Assembly: GCA_018715585.1 (NCBI GenBank)
Contig: DVLH01000099.1
Coordinates: 1-15,920 of the forward strand
DNA: 15,920 nucleotides
Source of the DNA: Candidatus Aphodomonas merdavium
Lineage (GTDB): Bacteria > Bacillota > Clostridia > Christensenellales > Aristaeellaceae
Reading direction: 5' to 3'
Made by a program: the position numbers and the translations under genes. The notes under the pieces are model-generated. The model was given only the letters and a program-made list of their open reading frames with translations, did no database searches and had not been told where the DNA came from. Position 1 is the first letter of the stretch, and each line of letters begins with the position of its first letter. This document shows positions 7,332 to 14,317 of the stretch, piece by piece.

Positions 7332-8012
7332 ATGATTACCGCTTCAAACGGGCGCAAAGGATTGCGCGCCGCCACAGCGCGTGCGCACCTGCTTGAGAAG
7401 CTTCCGCCCCGTTTTTTCCGCCGCACGGCCGTGATGCTGCTGGGCATTGTGACGCTGGGGCTTGGCATTGCGCTGTTTAAAATATCGCTGATGGGGAACG
7501 ATCCCAGCTCCGCCATGGCCATGGCCACGGCAGACGCGCTGGGGATGGACTTTTCCGTCGTCCTCATCGCGCTCAATACGCTGTTTTTTGCCGCGGAGGC
7601 ATTGTGGGGACGGCGGCTGATCGGCGTGGGCACGTTTGTCAACTGGTTCTGCGTGGGCACGGCGTCCACGTTTTTCATCCGGCTGCTCAACGGCCTTTTT
7701 ACCGTCCCGGACGCCTTTTGGGGGCGCCTGCTGCTGCCCGCGGGCGTGCTCGTGCTGAGCTTCGCCTGCTCGCTCTATCAGACGGCGGATCTGGGCATCG
7801 CCCCGTATGACAGCCTTTCCATCATGCTGGCCCGGCGGCTGCCGGTACCGTATTTCTGGTGCCGCATCCTGACCGACTGCTGCTGCACGCTGGTTGCGTT
7901 TGCCCTGGGCGGCGTCGTAGGCCTGGGCACGCTTTTGTGCTCCGTCGGGTTCGGCCCCTTTATCAGCTTCTTTACAAAGCATGTGGCCGAAAGGCTGTGC
8001 GGCAACCGGTAA
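7332..8012 (+). CDS. YczE/YitT-type integral membrane protein
   Basis: A 226-residue protein with about five hydrophobic segments, near residues 32-50, 74-92, 98-118, 132-150 and 180-205, and basic loops between them. The GIAPYDSL motif at 155-162 and the repeated architecture match the YczE/YyaS/YitT family of membrane proteins, whose function is poorly known; B. subtilis YczE has been linked to surfactin production. GGGAGG overlaps the end of the preceding gene (7319-7324) just before ATG 7332, so it is the second gene of that operon. It converges with the GNAT gene, with 4 bases between their stop codons. No obvious terminator hairpin separates them. Confidence 0.8.
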   Translation: MITASNGRKGLRAATARAHLLEKLPPRFFRRTAVMLLGIVTLGLGIALFKISLMGNDPSSAMAMATADALGMDFSVVLIALNTLFFAAEALWGRRLIGVGTFVNWFCVGTASTFFIRLLNGLFTVPDAFWGRLLLPAGVLVLSFACSLYQTADLGIAPYDSLSIMLARRLPVPYFWCRILTDCCCTLVAFALGGVVGLGTLLCSVGFGPFISFFTKHVAERLCGNR

Positions 8013-8016
8013 AAAG

Positions 8017-8598
8017 TCAAAACGCCTCCAGCGCGGCACGGACGGCCTCCTGCGGCGCCTGGGAAAGCGGCAGGAGCGGGCGCGGCTGCGCGTCATAGGG
8101 CGCGATTTGCTTTTCATACCAGCCCACGTCGCGCCATTTCCCGCATTTATACCCGGCGTTATGAAAAACGCCGGCGGGTTGAAAGCCAAGCGAGCGGTGC
8201 AAGCCCTCGCTTTTTTCATTGGGCAGCGTAACACAGCCATAGGCCGTGCGCACACCCTGCAAGCGCAGCAGTGCAATTAGCACGCCGTACAGCCGCTTGC
8301 CGATTCCGCGGGCGGTGTTTTCCTTGTCCAGATAGATCGACAGCTCCGCGTCCCACTGGTACGCCTCGCGCGCCCAGGCGCGGTGCGCATACGCATAGCC
8401 GATGGCGCGCCCCTGCGCCTGGCAGACGAGATACGGATACGTGGCCGAAAGATCGCGGATGCGCTGTGCAAACGCCTCCACGGACGGCAACGCATATTCA
8501 AACGTAACCGGCGTTTCGATCGACTGCGCATAGATGGCGCGCAGCGCCGGAGCATCCTCGGGCGTTGCAAAGCGAACGGACAGCATTGCCTCTTGCAT
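8017..8598 (-). CDS. GNAT N-acetyltransferase, phosphinothricin-acetyltransferase-like
   Basis: A 193-residue acetyl-CoA-dependent N-acetyltransferase. The N-terminus VRFATPEDAPALRAIYAQSI, then TPVTFEY, is the typical opening of the PAT/Bar-like branch. TARGIGKRLYGVL is the acetyl-CoA pyrophosphate loop, and LHRSLGFQPAGVFHNAGYK is the usual C-terminal motif. The real substrate is unknown; many members acetylate methionine sulfoximine or related amino acids. ATG 8598 is preferred because AAGGAGGT (8612-8605) is 6 bases away, against 3 for TTG 8601. It follows the DUF554 gene by 17 bases on the same strand and is likely cotranscribed. It is convergent with the YczE gene. Confidence 0.88.
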   Translation of the reverse strand: MQEAMLSVRFATPEDAPALRAIYAQSIETPVTFEYALPSVEAFAQRIRDLSATYPYLVCQAQGRAIGYAYAHRAWAREAYQWDAELSIYLDKENTARGIGKRLYGVLIALLRLQGVRTAYGCVTLPNEKSEGLHRSLGFQPAGVFHNAGYKCGKWRDVGWYEKQIAPYDAQPRPLLPLSQAPQEAVRAALEAF

Positions 8599-8615
8599 CA
8601 AGACACCTCCTTCGC

Positions 8616-9317
8616 TTAAAAAAGCGACGAAAGCCAGTTGGCCACAGGAAAATAGGCTACGGGCACAAACACGGCCGGCAGCAGGTTCCCCACGCGAATC
8701 TTCGCCGCGCCAATCATGTTGATGCCGATGGCGGCCACCAGCATGCCGCCCACGGCGCTCATCTCGTTGACGGCAGGGTCCGACAGCACGGGCGAGAGCA
8801 CGCCCGCCAAGAGCGCAATCGCGCCCTGATAGACCAGGATGGCGGCCGCGCTCATCAGCACGCCCGGCCCGAGCGCCGCCGCAAAGAACACGGCGCCCAC
8901 GCCGTCCAGCGCAGCCTTGGCAATCAGCGTGTCGTTGTCGCCCGCAAGGCCGGCTTCCAGCGAGCCGACAATGGACATCGCCCCCACACAGAACACGAGG
9001 CTCGCCGTCATAAACCCCTGCGTGAAACGCCCGCCGCCCTTGCCGTGCGTCAAGGCGCGCTCCGTCCGCGCGCCAAGGCCTTCCAACCGTTTTTCAATAT
9101 CGACCACCTCGCCCACAAGGCCGCCCAAAACGGCGCTGACGATCAAAATCATCACGTTCTGCGTTGCAAGCGCGCCCTGCGCGCCGATAACGAGCACGCA
9201 AAGCCCCAGCCCTTGCATCACCGTATCCCGCAAGTGCTGTGGCACGCGCTTGCCCAGCGCAAGCCCCAGCAAACCGCCCGCCAACACCGCCGCCACGTTG
9301 ATCAATACGCCAACCAT
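8616..9317 (-). CDS. DUF554 (YqgA-like) membrane protein
   Basis: A 233-residue integral membrane protein with about six or seven hydrophobic segments. It opens MVGVLINVAAVLAGGLLGL, then has KRVPQHLRDTVMQGLG, FCVGAMSIVGSLEAGL and MLVAAIGINMIGAAKIRVGNLLPA-like segments, which are the family's hallmark. The role is unknown; it is annotated in other genomes as a possible transporter. ATG 9317 is chosen because GGAGG (9329-9325) is 7 bases upstream and the conserved N-terminus starts here; the open frame to 9401 crosses a terminator. Its ribosome binding site lies immediately after the T-run of the ribosomal operon terminator and I found no separate promoter, so it may depend on read-through. Confidence 0.88.
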   Translation of the reverse strand: MVGVLINVAAVLAGGLLGLALGKRVPQHLRDTVMQGLGLCVLVIGAQGALATQNVMILIVSAVLGGLVGEVVDIEKRLEGLGARTERALTHGKGGGRFTQGFMTASLVFCVGAMSIVGSLEAGLAGDNDTLIAKAALDGVGAVFFAAALGPGVLMSAAAILVYQGAIALLAGVLSPVLSDPAVNEMSAVGGMLVAAIGINMIGAAKIRVGNLLPAVFVPVAYFPVANWLSSLF

Positions 9318-9338
9318 CGTCCGTCCTCCGTACTTGGT

Positions 9339-9373
9339 AAAAAAACGTCCTCTCCGCCATTGGGGAGAGGACG
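9339..9373 (-). terminator. Intrinsic terminator of the rplU-prp-rpmA operon
   Basis: On the minus strand CGTCCTCTCC (9373-9364), an 8-base loop and GGAGAGGACG (9355-9346) make a perfect 10-bp stem. Seven T residues follow (9345-9339). It lies 135 bases after the rpmA stop and directly before the DUF554 ribosome binding site. Confidence 0.9.
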
Positions 9374-9508
9374 AATGCAATTGTTCCGCCTTTTCAGGCA
9401 CGCTGCGCTTTCGAACCTTTCCGGCGCCGTCCGCGCCGCGTCAGCCGCGCTCCACCGGAACGCTCCGCGCCTGTGCGCAAGCTTCCCGGCGAAGGGCGCC
9501 TTGCAACG

Positions 9509-9808
9509 TTATTCCGCAGCAGCCTGTTCCGCCACGGGATAAACGCAGCACTGTTTCTTGTCCCTGCCCAGGCGCTCAAAGCGGCAAATGCCGTGCACCT
9601 TTGCATAAAGGGTGTCGTCTCCACCGATGCCGACGTTCAGGCCGGGGTGGATGTGGGTGCCGCGCTGGCGGTAGAGGATGTTCCCCGCCAGGACGTACTG
9701 CCCGTCGGCGCGCTTGGGGCCAAGCCGCTTGGAATTGCTGTCACGGCCGTTGCGCGTGCTGCCGACACCTTTTTTGTGGGCAAAGAGCTGCAAGTTCATC
9801 GTAAGCAT
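9509..9808 (-). CDS. rpmA: 50S ribosomal protein L27 with cleavable N-terminal extension
   Basis: Large-subunit protein whose N-terminus reaches the peptidyl transferase centre. The product is 99 residues. It begins MLTMNLQLF, then AHKKGVGSTRNGRDS, the L27 signature. The nine-residue leader ending in Phe matches the Firmicutes extension removed by Prp between Phe9 and Ala10. ATG 9808 is the start because GGAGGT (9820-9815) is 6 bases upstream, against 15 for ATG 9799. It is 14 bases downstream of the prp gene. The tail, QAAAE, is ordinary. Cleavage is inferred from the established S. aureus system. Confidence 0.97.
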   Translation of the reverse strand: MLTMNLQLFAHKKGVGSTRNGRDSNSKRLGPKRADGQYVLAGNILYRQRGTHIHPGLNVGIGGDDTLYAKVHGICRFERLGRDKKQCCVYPVAEQAAAE

Positions 9809-9822
9809 GTTTGCACCTCCGT

Positions 9823-10146
9823 TTACTCGCTAACCTTCAAATGGGCCGGATATGCCTCGGCGATACCCTCAAGCCCCTGCCGCACGCTGCGCAGGATAAT
9901 CCGCGCCGCATACTGCTGCCGGGCGCTCAGCCCCTTGTGGAGCCTCACGCTCAAAAAACCGCTTCGCACAATCACGCTCGCCGGCGCATGGGCGACTGTT
10001 TCCAGCGCGTTCACGGCGGTCTGGGTCAGGGCGGAAACCCCGGCGCAGACGATGTCTTCCCCCTCAGGCGCATACCCTGTATGGCCGAGCACCGTAAACC
10101 CGCACAGCCTCCCCCGGCTGTCGCGGCAAAAGCGTACGCTCGTCAT
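9823..10146 (-). CDS. prp: Prp cysteine protease that processes L27
   Basis: YsxB/Prp-family protease of 107 residues, the usual size, which removes the N-terminal extension of ribosomal protein L27 before or during ribosome assembly. His22 in GHTGYAPEGEDIVCAG and Cys34 in the same block match the catalytic pair of the S. aureus enzyme by position. SALTQTAVNALE follows, as in the family. Its ATG overlaps the rplU stop codon by one base (TGATG), so translation is coupled. It sits between rplU and rpmA, the standard order in Firmicutes, and its substrate is encoded next door with an intact cleavage site. The symbol ysxB is also used. Confidence 0.95.
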   Translation of the reverse strand: MTSVRFCRDSRGRLCGFTVLGHTGYAPEGEDIVCAGVSALTQTAVNALETVAHAPASVIVRSGFLSVRLHKGLSARQQYAARIILRSVRQGLEGIAEAYPAHLKVSE

Positions 10147-10454
10147 CAGCCGTTGATGGCAGTGATTTCAAGCTTCGTGTAGGGCTGACGGTGGCCCTGC
10201 TTGCGGCGGTAGTTCTTTTTGCTCTTATACTTAAAGACGATGATCTTCTCGCCCTTGACCTGGCCGGCAACCTTGGCCTGAACCTTGGCGCCTTCCACGA
10301 CCGGCCTGCCGATTTTCACGGAATCCTCGCCCCCGAGCAGGAGCACATCGAACTCAACGGCGGTATCCGTTTCCAGATCCAGCTTCTCGACGTAAATGAC
10401 GTCGCCCTGCTGCACGCGATACTGCTTCCCGCCCGTTTCGATAATGGCGTACAC
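10146..10454 (-). CDS. rplU: 50S ribosomal protein L21
   Basis: Large-subunit protein that binds 23S rRNA. The product is 102 residues, normal for L21. It begins YAIIETGGKQYRVQQGD and contains the basic KYKSKKNYRRKQGHRQPYT segment that marks the family, ending LEITAING. The start is GTG 10454, with GGAGG seven bases upstream in AGGGAGGAAAACGC; the frame remains open to 10550 but the extra part overlaps the leader and promoter. It is the first gene of rplU-prp-rpmA, with a promoter at 10541-10569 and an 80-base leader. Confidence 0.95.
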   Translation of the reverse strand: MYAIIETGGKQYRVQQGDVIYVEKLDLETDTAVEFDVLLLGGEDSVKIGRPVVEGAKVQAKVAGQVKGEKIIVFKYKSKKNYRRKQGHRQPYTKLEITAING

Positions 10455-10534
10455 GCGTTTTCCTCCCTCTTGCATACTCGCCGGCAACAAGGCAGTCCCT
10501 TGCGGAACATTTAAGCCCGGGCCGAGCGGCTCAC
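10455..10534 (-). promoter_or_regulatory. rplU 5' leader, candidate L21 leader element
   Basis: About 80 bases lie between the expected transcription start and the rplU GTG. It includes the hairpin CAAGG-GACUG-CCUUG and further GC-rich stretches. Firmicutes rplU genes commonly carry a structured L21 leader thought to mediate feedback control. I infer the element from position and pairing, not from a covariance match. Confidence 0.4.
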
Positions 10535-10540
10535 CATAAT

Positions 10541-10569
10541 AGGATAGCAAAATTTCAGAGGCTTGTCAA
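10541..10569 (-). promoter_or_regulatory. Sigma-A promoter of rplU-prp-rpmA
   Basis: On the minus strand TTGACA (10569-10564), a 17-base spacer and TATCCT (10546-10541). It is a near-consensus promoter, as expected for a ribosomal protein operon. Confidence 0.85.
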
Positions 10570-10624
10570 CAGAAAAATCGGCAAAACCATAGCCGGCGCT
10601 TCGTTTTTTGCGCTTTTACGCCGC

Positions 10625-11404
10625 TCAGCCGTTGCCCAGCCCCGTAAACGTTCCAAGGTTGTTGGAAACATAGCCCGTTTGGCCCGTCGGCAGCAGGATT
10701 TTATACCAGCCGGTGCTCGCGTCGATGCCCAAGCACAGGAACGAAGCGCCCGGGCACACGCTCATGAGCAGGTCGGTATATTGATTGTTGCCCGCGCGGA
10801 CGTTGACCATGTCCTGCGTCTCGATCCAGACGATACCAACCGCGCCTGGCGTATAGGTATTTTCCGGGCTGGAGGTGAACGTGACGTCGTAGGCGTGCAC
10901 GTAGCCCATAAACCCTTCGCAGATAATCGTGTACCAGTTATTGACATATCCCACGCAATCATACGTACCGCTGAACACATGGCGCAGCAGGCCTGCGTTA
11001 GCGTCGCGCCTGGGGTACATGCTGATATAGCCCCCGTTAGGCTCGCTGACGCGAACCGTGCCGATGCGGTGGGAGCATGTGCCGGAGTGGTTCGAAGGAG
11101 ATGTGCCGGAAGCACCGGTGACGTAGGCGAGCTTCGGGGATACGCAGCCCCATGCGCCGTTGTCCATTTGGATCATATACCAGCCCGTATCCGTCGTTCC
11201 CAGGTAGGGATACGTACGGCCAGGGTATGCCGTGCCGATGATGGCATAGTCCGTGCTGCCACCCGCGCGGATATTGACGGAAGCTGTGCTGGAGATGACG
11301 ACGATGCTGCCGCTGGCAGCGGCCGCAGTGCTTGCCACTGCAACCATGCTCACAAGCGTCAACACCGCCAGCGTCAACGCCAATCGCCTGTGCATGCGTT
11401 TCAT
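10625..11404 (-). CDS. Secreted SH3-like repeat protein
   Basis: A 259-residue exported protein. Residues 1-30 are a signal peptide: MKRMHRR, a Leu/Val/Ala core, then STAAAASG. Three bacterial SH3-like units follow. Unit one (about 33-95) has ASVNIRAGGSTDYAIIG and GWYMIQM; the middle one (about 114-175) is divergent, with NNWYTIICEGFMGYVHAYDV; unit three (about 188-253) has DMVNVRAGNNQYTDLL and GWYKILLPTGQTGYVSNNL. Such repeats usually bind peptidoglycan or cell-surface ligands; no catalytic domain is present. ATG 11404 is chosen because GGGAGG (11418-11413) is 8 bases upstream. I found no convincing promoter or terminator. It is divergent from the tRNA operon. Confidence 0.85.
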   Translation of the reverse strand: MKRMHRRLALTLAVLTLVSMVAVASTAAAASGSIVVISSTASVNIRAGGSTDYAIIGTAYPGRTYPYLGTTDTGWYMIQMDNGAWGCVSPKLAYVTGASGTSPSNHSGTCSHRIGTVRVSEPNGGYISMYPRRDANAGLLRHVFSGTYDCVGYVNNWYTIICEGFMGYVHAYDVTFTSSPENTYTPGAVGIVWIETQDMVNVRAGNNQYTDLLMSVCPGASFLCLGIDASTGWYKILLPTGQTGYVSNNLGTFTGLGNG

Positions 11405-11547
11405 TTTTTGTTCCTCCCTCAATGGCATAGAATCTATTCGGCCAAAACCAGGCGCCATAAAAGCACTTCTATTTTAAATAATTCAAGGCGCCCGCGCGAT
11501 TTCCTTCGCCTTTTCTCACCTAAATCAAACAAAAATCAAAAACACAC

Positions 11548-11576
11548 TTGACAAAATCCCGAGGATAGGGTATTAT
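11548..11576 (+). promoter_or_regulatory. Sigma-A promoter of the tRNA operon
   Basis: TTGACA (11548-11553), a 17-base spacer and TATTAT (11571-11576). Transcription would start near 11583, 28 bases before the first tRNA. Confidence 0.85.
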
Positions 11577-11610
11577 AGCTTCCGTCGCTTGTGGTGATGC
11601 GTTGGGCCAA

Positions 11611-11684
11611 CGGGGTGTAGCGCAGCCTGGTAGCGCACGTGCTTTGGGAGCATGGGGCCGGGGGTTCAAATCCCTTCACCCCGA
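11611..11684 (+). tRNA. tRNA-Pro (UGG)
   Basis: Acceptor CGGGGTG pairs with CACCCCG, with discriminator A. The anticodon stem CGTGC/GCATG flanks loop TTTGGGA, giving TGG at 11645-11647. The T-arm carries GTTCAAAT. CCA is not encoded. Confidence 0.95.
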
Positions 11685-11696
11685 TCGACGTATCAA

Positions 11697-11769
11697 GACT
11701 CCTTGGTCAAGAGGCCTAAGACACCGCCCTTTCACGGCGGTAACAGGGGTTCGAATCCCCTAGGAGTCG
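11697..11769 (+). tRNA. tRNA-Glu (UUC)
   Basis: Acceptor GACTCCT pairs with AGGAGTC, with discriminator G. Anticodon stem CCGCC/GGCGG, anticodon TTC at 11731-11733. T-arm GGGGTTCGAATCCCC. CCA is not encoded. It is a substrate of the GltX encoded in this window. Confidence 0.95.
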
Positions 11770-11802
11770 TTTTCCTTTCTCAGACGGTGCGTCTCAGGGG
11801 TT

Positions 11803-11876
<74 letters not shown>

Positions 11877-11887
11877 TTGTTTTGCGT

Positions 11888-11961
11888 GGCCCGGTAGTTC
11901 AGTTGGTTAGAATGCCAGCCTGTCACGCTGGAGGTCGAGGGTTCGAGCCCCTTCCGGGTCG
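11888..11961 (+). tRNA. tRNA-Asp (GUC)
   Basis: Acceptor GGCCCGG pairs with CCGGGTC (one G-T), with discriminator G. Anticodon stem CCAGC/GCTGG, anticodon GTC at 11922-11924. CCA is not encoded. Confidence 0.95.
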
Positions 11962-11993
11962 TCCTTATGGTTCAAGCGCAACAGCGCTTGCGC

Positions 11994-12066
11994 GCTGGTG
12001 TAGCTCAATTGGCAGAGCAGCTGATTTGTAATCAGCAGGTTGGGGGTTCGATTCCCTTCACCAGCT
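11994..12066 (+). tRNA. tRNA-Thr (UGU)
   Basis: Acceptor GCTGGTG pairs with CACCAGC, with discriminator T. Anticodon stem GCTGA/TCAGC, anticodon TGT at 12027-12029. CCA is not encoded. A 7-bp hairpin, CAAGCGC/GCGCTTG (11973-11990), lies just upstream. Confidence 0.95.
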
Positions 12067-12087
12067 CTCCGACGAGCATTTTTTCGT

Positions 12088-12172
<85 letters not shown>

Positions 12173-12175
12173 TCT

Positions 12176-12260
12176 GCGGGAATGGCGGAATTGGCAGACG
12201 CGCTAGATTCAGGTTCTAGTGAGCAATACGCTCATGCAGGTTCAAGTCCTGTTTCCCGCA
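12176..12260 (+). tRNA. tRNA-Leu (CAG)
   Basis: Class II tRNA. Acceptor GCGGGAA pairs with TTCCCGC, with discriminator A. Anticodon stem CTAGA/TCTAG, anticodon CAG at 12210-12212. Variable-arm stem TGAGC/GCTCA. CCA is not encoded. It starts 3 bases after the CCA of tRNA-Tyr. Confidence 0.95.
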
Positions 12261-12273
12261 TGAAACGCAGAGC

Positions 12274-12303
12274 ATCCGAACCCTTCTGGGTTCGGATTTT
12301 TTT
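12274..12303 (+). terminator. Intrinsic terminator of the tRNA operon
   Basis: ATCCGAACCC (12274-12283), loop TTCT and GGGTTCGGAT (12288-12297) form a perfect 10-bp stem, followed by a T-run to 12303. Confidence 0.95.
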
Positions 12304-13050
12304 GTAATAAAAAGCAAATCCACCGGCGCAGCGGGAAGCGAAAGGCTCCCTCCACATCTATGATAAAGCCTGCCGCCTTTTTTCATCGGCAGCGTTTCCG
12401 GTTACGGTGCCAAGGGGAGGGGCGGAGCGGAAAGCCCCTCGCGCCCCGGCACACAGCGATAGCGTTTGGTATAACCAAAACCCATCCCTTGCCAAGCGGA
12501 TGGGCCTCCCCTGGTTCCCGGCGGCCCGGCGCCAATTTGGCGGGGCCACTGTGTCCCGCTACCTCTCCCGCACGGCAGGGCGGGGACGCACAAGCCGCGC
12601 ATCGGCTAGGGCGCCCCACGAAACACCGCGCAGTTGCGTTTGCCACAAAGGAATGCATTTAGACTGCCTCGGCAGCCACCGGGTAAAACCGCGCTCCTTC
12701 CGGCATTCCGCCAGCACCAGGACGGCTATTGCCACCCCACCGGCGCAAAAACGGTGGTCCGGGGAGCTCGGCAGTTGGTTTCCCGCAGCGCCTATTGAAC
12801 ATTTGCATCAATAAAAAAACAGTGCGCGGCCTTGACGCATGGCCTCTCCCGGGCGCCTTGATGGGCCGTAAATCCTGCCGATACCCTCCCCAACGCCCCG
12901 CCGTTGGGCAGCGCTTTTAAACGTGTTGCCCTTGCATCGCGCATGAAGCAAACGATGGCGTTTGCCTACATTATTGATCCTTTTATTTGTTAGCGGCATA
13001 TCACCTTGCCTGCGCGCAAAACCCGTGCAGGCCGAGTGTTTTCTCCGCCT
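12304..13050. other. Long gene-free region with dense hairpins
   Basis: No reading frame here has a convincing ribosome binding site or recognisable product. Instead there is a chain of inverted repeats. CTGCCG/CGGCAG pairs 12370-12375 with 12387-12392. A nested rod at 12400-12476 uses GGTTA/TAACC, GTGCC/GGCAC, GGGG/CCCC and GGGGC/GCCCC. CCCATCC/GGATGGG spans 12481-12504. GGCCC plus CGCCA pairs with TGGCG plus GGGCC (12523-12547). A bulged GTCCCGC stem lies at 12551-12591. AGCCG/CGGCT spans 12593-12607, CCACCG/CGGTGG 12737-12757 and CCCAACG/CGTTGGG 12889-12908. It could be a structured RNA, or degenerate palindromic filler. Neither strand shows a clear terminator. Confidence 0.45.
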
Positions 13051-13055
13051 GCCCA

Positions 13056-13085
13056 TTGACACTGGCGCTTATAAACGCTTATACT
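13056..13085 (+). promoter_or_regulatory. Sigma-A promoter of cysK
   Basis: TTGACA (13056-13061), an 18-base spacer and TATACT (13080-13085). The expected start near 13092 leaves a 35-base leader with a small hairpin, GCGGC-ATA-GCCGC (13098-13110), before the ribosome binding site. Confidence 0.8.
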
Positions 13086-13126
13086 CGGCTCAAACTAGCG
13101 GCATAGCCGCAGAAAAGGAGCATGCA

Positions 13127-14068
13127 ATGTCCCGTATCTATGCTTCCATTGAATCGTTAATAGGGAAAACCCCCCTGCTGGAACTTTCACGGCTTGCAAG
13201 CGCCCAGGGGGCGTGCGCCAGGCTGCTGGCAAAGCTGGAGTCTTTCAATCCCGCCGGCTCTGCGAAGGACCGCATTGCCCAAGCAATGATCGAGCATGCT
13301 GAGGCGCGCGGGGTTCTCCGCCCCGGCGCAGTCATTATCGAGCCGACAAGCGGCAACACAGGCGTAGGGTTGTGCGCCCTGGCGGCGGCAAAGGGCTACC
13401 GTGCGCTGATTGTCATGCCGGAAACGATGAGCCTGGAGCGCCGGCAGCTCATGCGCGCATACGGCGCACAGCTCGTACTCACGCCCGGCGAAGAAGGGAT
13501 GGCCGGCGCGATTGCAAAAGCGGAAGCAATTGCAAAGGAAACGCCCGGCGCTTTCCTTGCCGGGCAGTTCACCAACCCCGACAATCCGCGCGCACACTAC
13601 GAAACGACGGGCCCAGAAATATGGGAAGATACGGACGGCAAGGTGGATCTCTTCATTGCCGGCGTGGGTACCGGCGGAACTATCACCGGCGTGGGGAAAT
13701 ACCTGCGCGAAAAGAACCCGGACATCAAAATTGTGGCCGTGGAGCCCGCGGGCTCGCCCGTGCTCTCCGAGGGCAGGGCAGGCGAACACGGCATCCAGGG
13801 CATCGGTGCAGGGTTTGTGCCCGAGGTGTTGGATACATCCGTCTACGACGAAGTTTTCCCCGTCCGGGACGAGGAAGCGTTTGCCGCCGGGCGCGCGCTT
13901 GCCCGGCGCGAAGGCATTCTCTGCGGCATCTCCTCCGGAGCAGCGCTGCATGCGGCGCTGTGTTTTGCCAAACGCCCAGAAAACAAGGGCAAAACAGTTG
14001 TTGTGCTCCTGCCCGATACGGGCGAACGCTACCTCTCCTCTGCCCTGTTCAATACGGACGATTCGTAA
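13127..14068 (+). CDS. cysK: Cysteine synthase (O-acetylserine sulfhydrylase)
   Basis: PLP enzyme that makes cysteine from O-acetylserine and sulfide in the cytoplasm. The product is 313 residues, typical for CysK. Lys47 in NPAGSAKDR is the PLP Schiff-base lysine, TSGNTG at 74-79 is the substrate loop, GTGGT at 181-185 binds the PLP phosphate, and GISSGA at 267-272 carries the serine that contacts the pyridine nitrogen. ATG 13127 is chosen for the AAAAGGAG site 6 bases upstream and the conserved IYASIESLIGKTPLLEL start; the frame is open further upstream, but that part crosses the promoter. It has its own promoter and terminator, so it is monocistronic. cysE is not in the window. Confidence 0.97.
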   Translation: MSRIYASIESLIGKTPLLELSRLASAQGACARLLAKLESFNPAGSAKDRIAQAMIEHAEARGVLRPGAVIIEPTSGNTGVGLCALAAAKGYRALIVMPETMSLERRQLMRAYGAQLVLTPGEEGMAGAIAKAEAIAKETPGAFLAGQFTNPDNPRAHYETTGPEIWEDTDGKVDLFIAGVGTGGTITGVGKYLREKNPDIKIVAVEPAGSPVLSEGRAGEHGIQGIGAGFVPEVLDTSVYDEVFPVRDEEAFAAGRALARREGILCGISSGAALHAALCFAKRPENKGKTVVVLLPDTGERYLSSALFNTDDS

Positions 14069-14100
14069 AAAAACGGCGGCATCGGCCGCCGCCTTTTTTT
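14067..14100. terminator. Terminator of cysK, usable from both strands
   Basis: CGGCGGC (14074-14080), loop ATCG and GCCGCCG (14085-14091) form the stem. CC then seven T residues follow on the plus strand, and seven A residues precede it, so it could also stop minus-strand transcripts from the metallo-hydrolase gene. Confidence 0.9.
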
Positions 14101-14159
14101 GCCAGGCAATGCCCATTGGCAGCCTTGCGCACCGGGTCCCCCCTTTTGCTTCCGCTTTC

Positions 14160-14281
14160 AACGCCCGCCCCCTGCCGCCGCAGGCGGTAGGGGGAGGTGC
14201 TTCCTTGTGGCTTTTTTCTGTCCGGCATGCCGGGCAAGTGCGGTTGCAAGCGCAACCCCCCGGCGCTGCCGGGGGGTATGC
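14160..14281. repeat. Cluster of strong palindromes (REP-like)
   Basis: The gap between cysK and the metallo-hydrolase gene holds four tight inverted repeats. CCCCCTGCCGCC (14168-14179) pairs with 14183-14194 around a GCA loop, 12 bp with one G-T. A perfect palindrome ccggcatgccgg lies at 14222-14233. GGTTGC/GCAACC spans 14242-14257. CCCCCCGGC (14256-14264) pairs with 14268-14276 around GCT. None is followed directly by a T-run, so they are not ordinary terminators. Copy number elsewhere in the genome is unknown. Confidence 0.5.
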
Positions 14282-14317
14282 AACATCCAAGCATTTCCCA
14301 TTGACCCGGCAAGGCAT

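Noticed and set aside
11421..11500. Possible promoter for the SH3-repeat gene (TTGAAT with an 18-base spacer to TTTTAT)
   Set aside because: The match is weak in AT-rich sequence, and other equally poor candidates exist nearby.
12360..12814. Several overlapping 60-135 codon frames in the hairpin-rich gap
   Set aside because: They overlap one another on both strands, have no good ribosome binding site or recognisable domain, and are biased to Arg, Pro, Gly and Ala, as expected of random GC-rich DNA.
12962..13126. N-terminal extension of the cysK frame that looks like a signal peptide
   Set aside because: It crosses the cysK promoter, lacks a ribosome binding site and is not part of the conserved enzyme. 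The hydrophobic look is chance.
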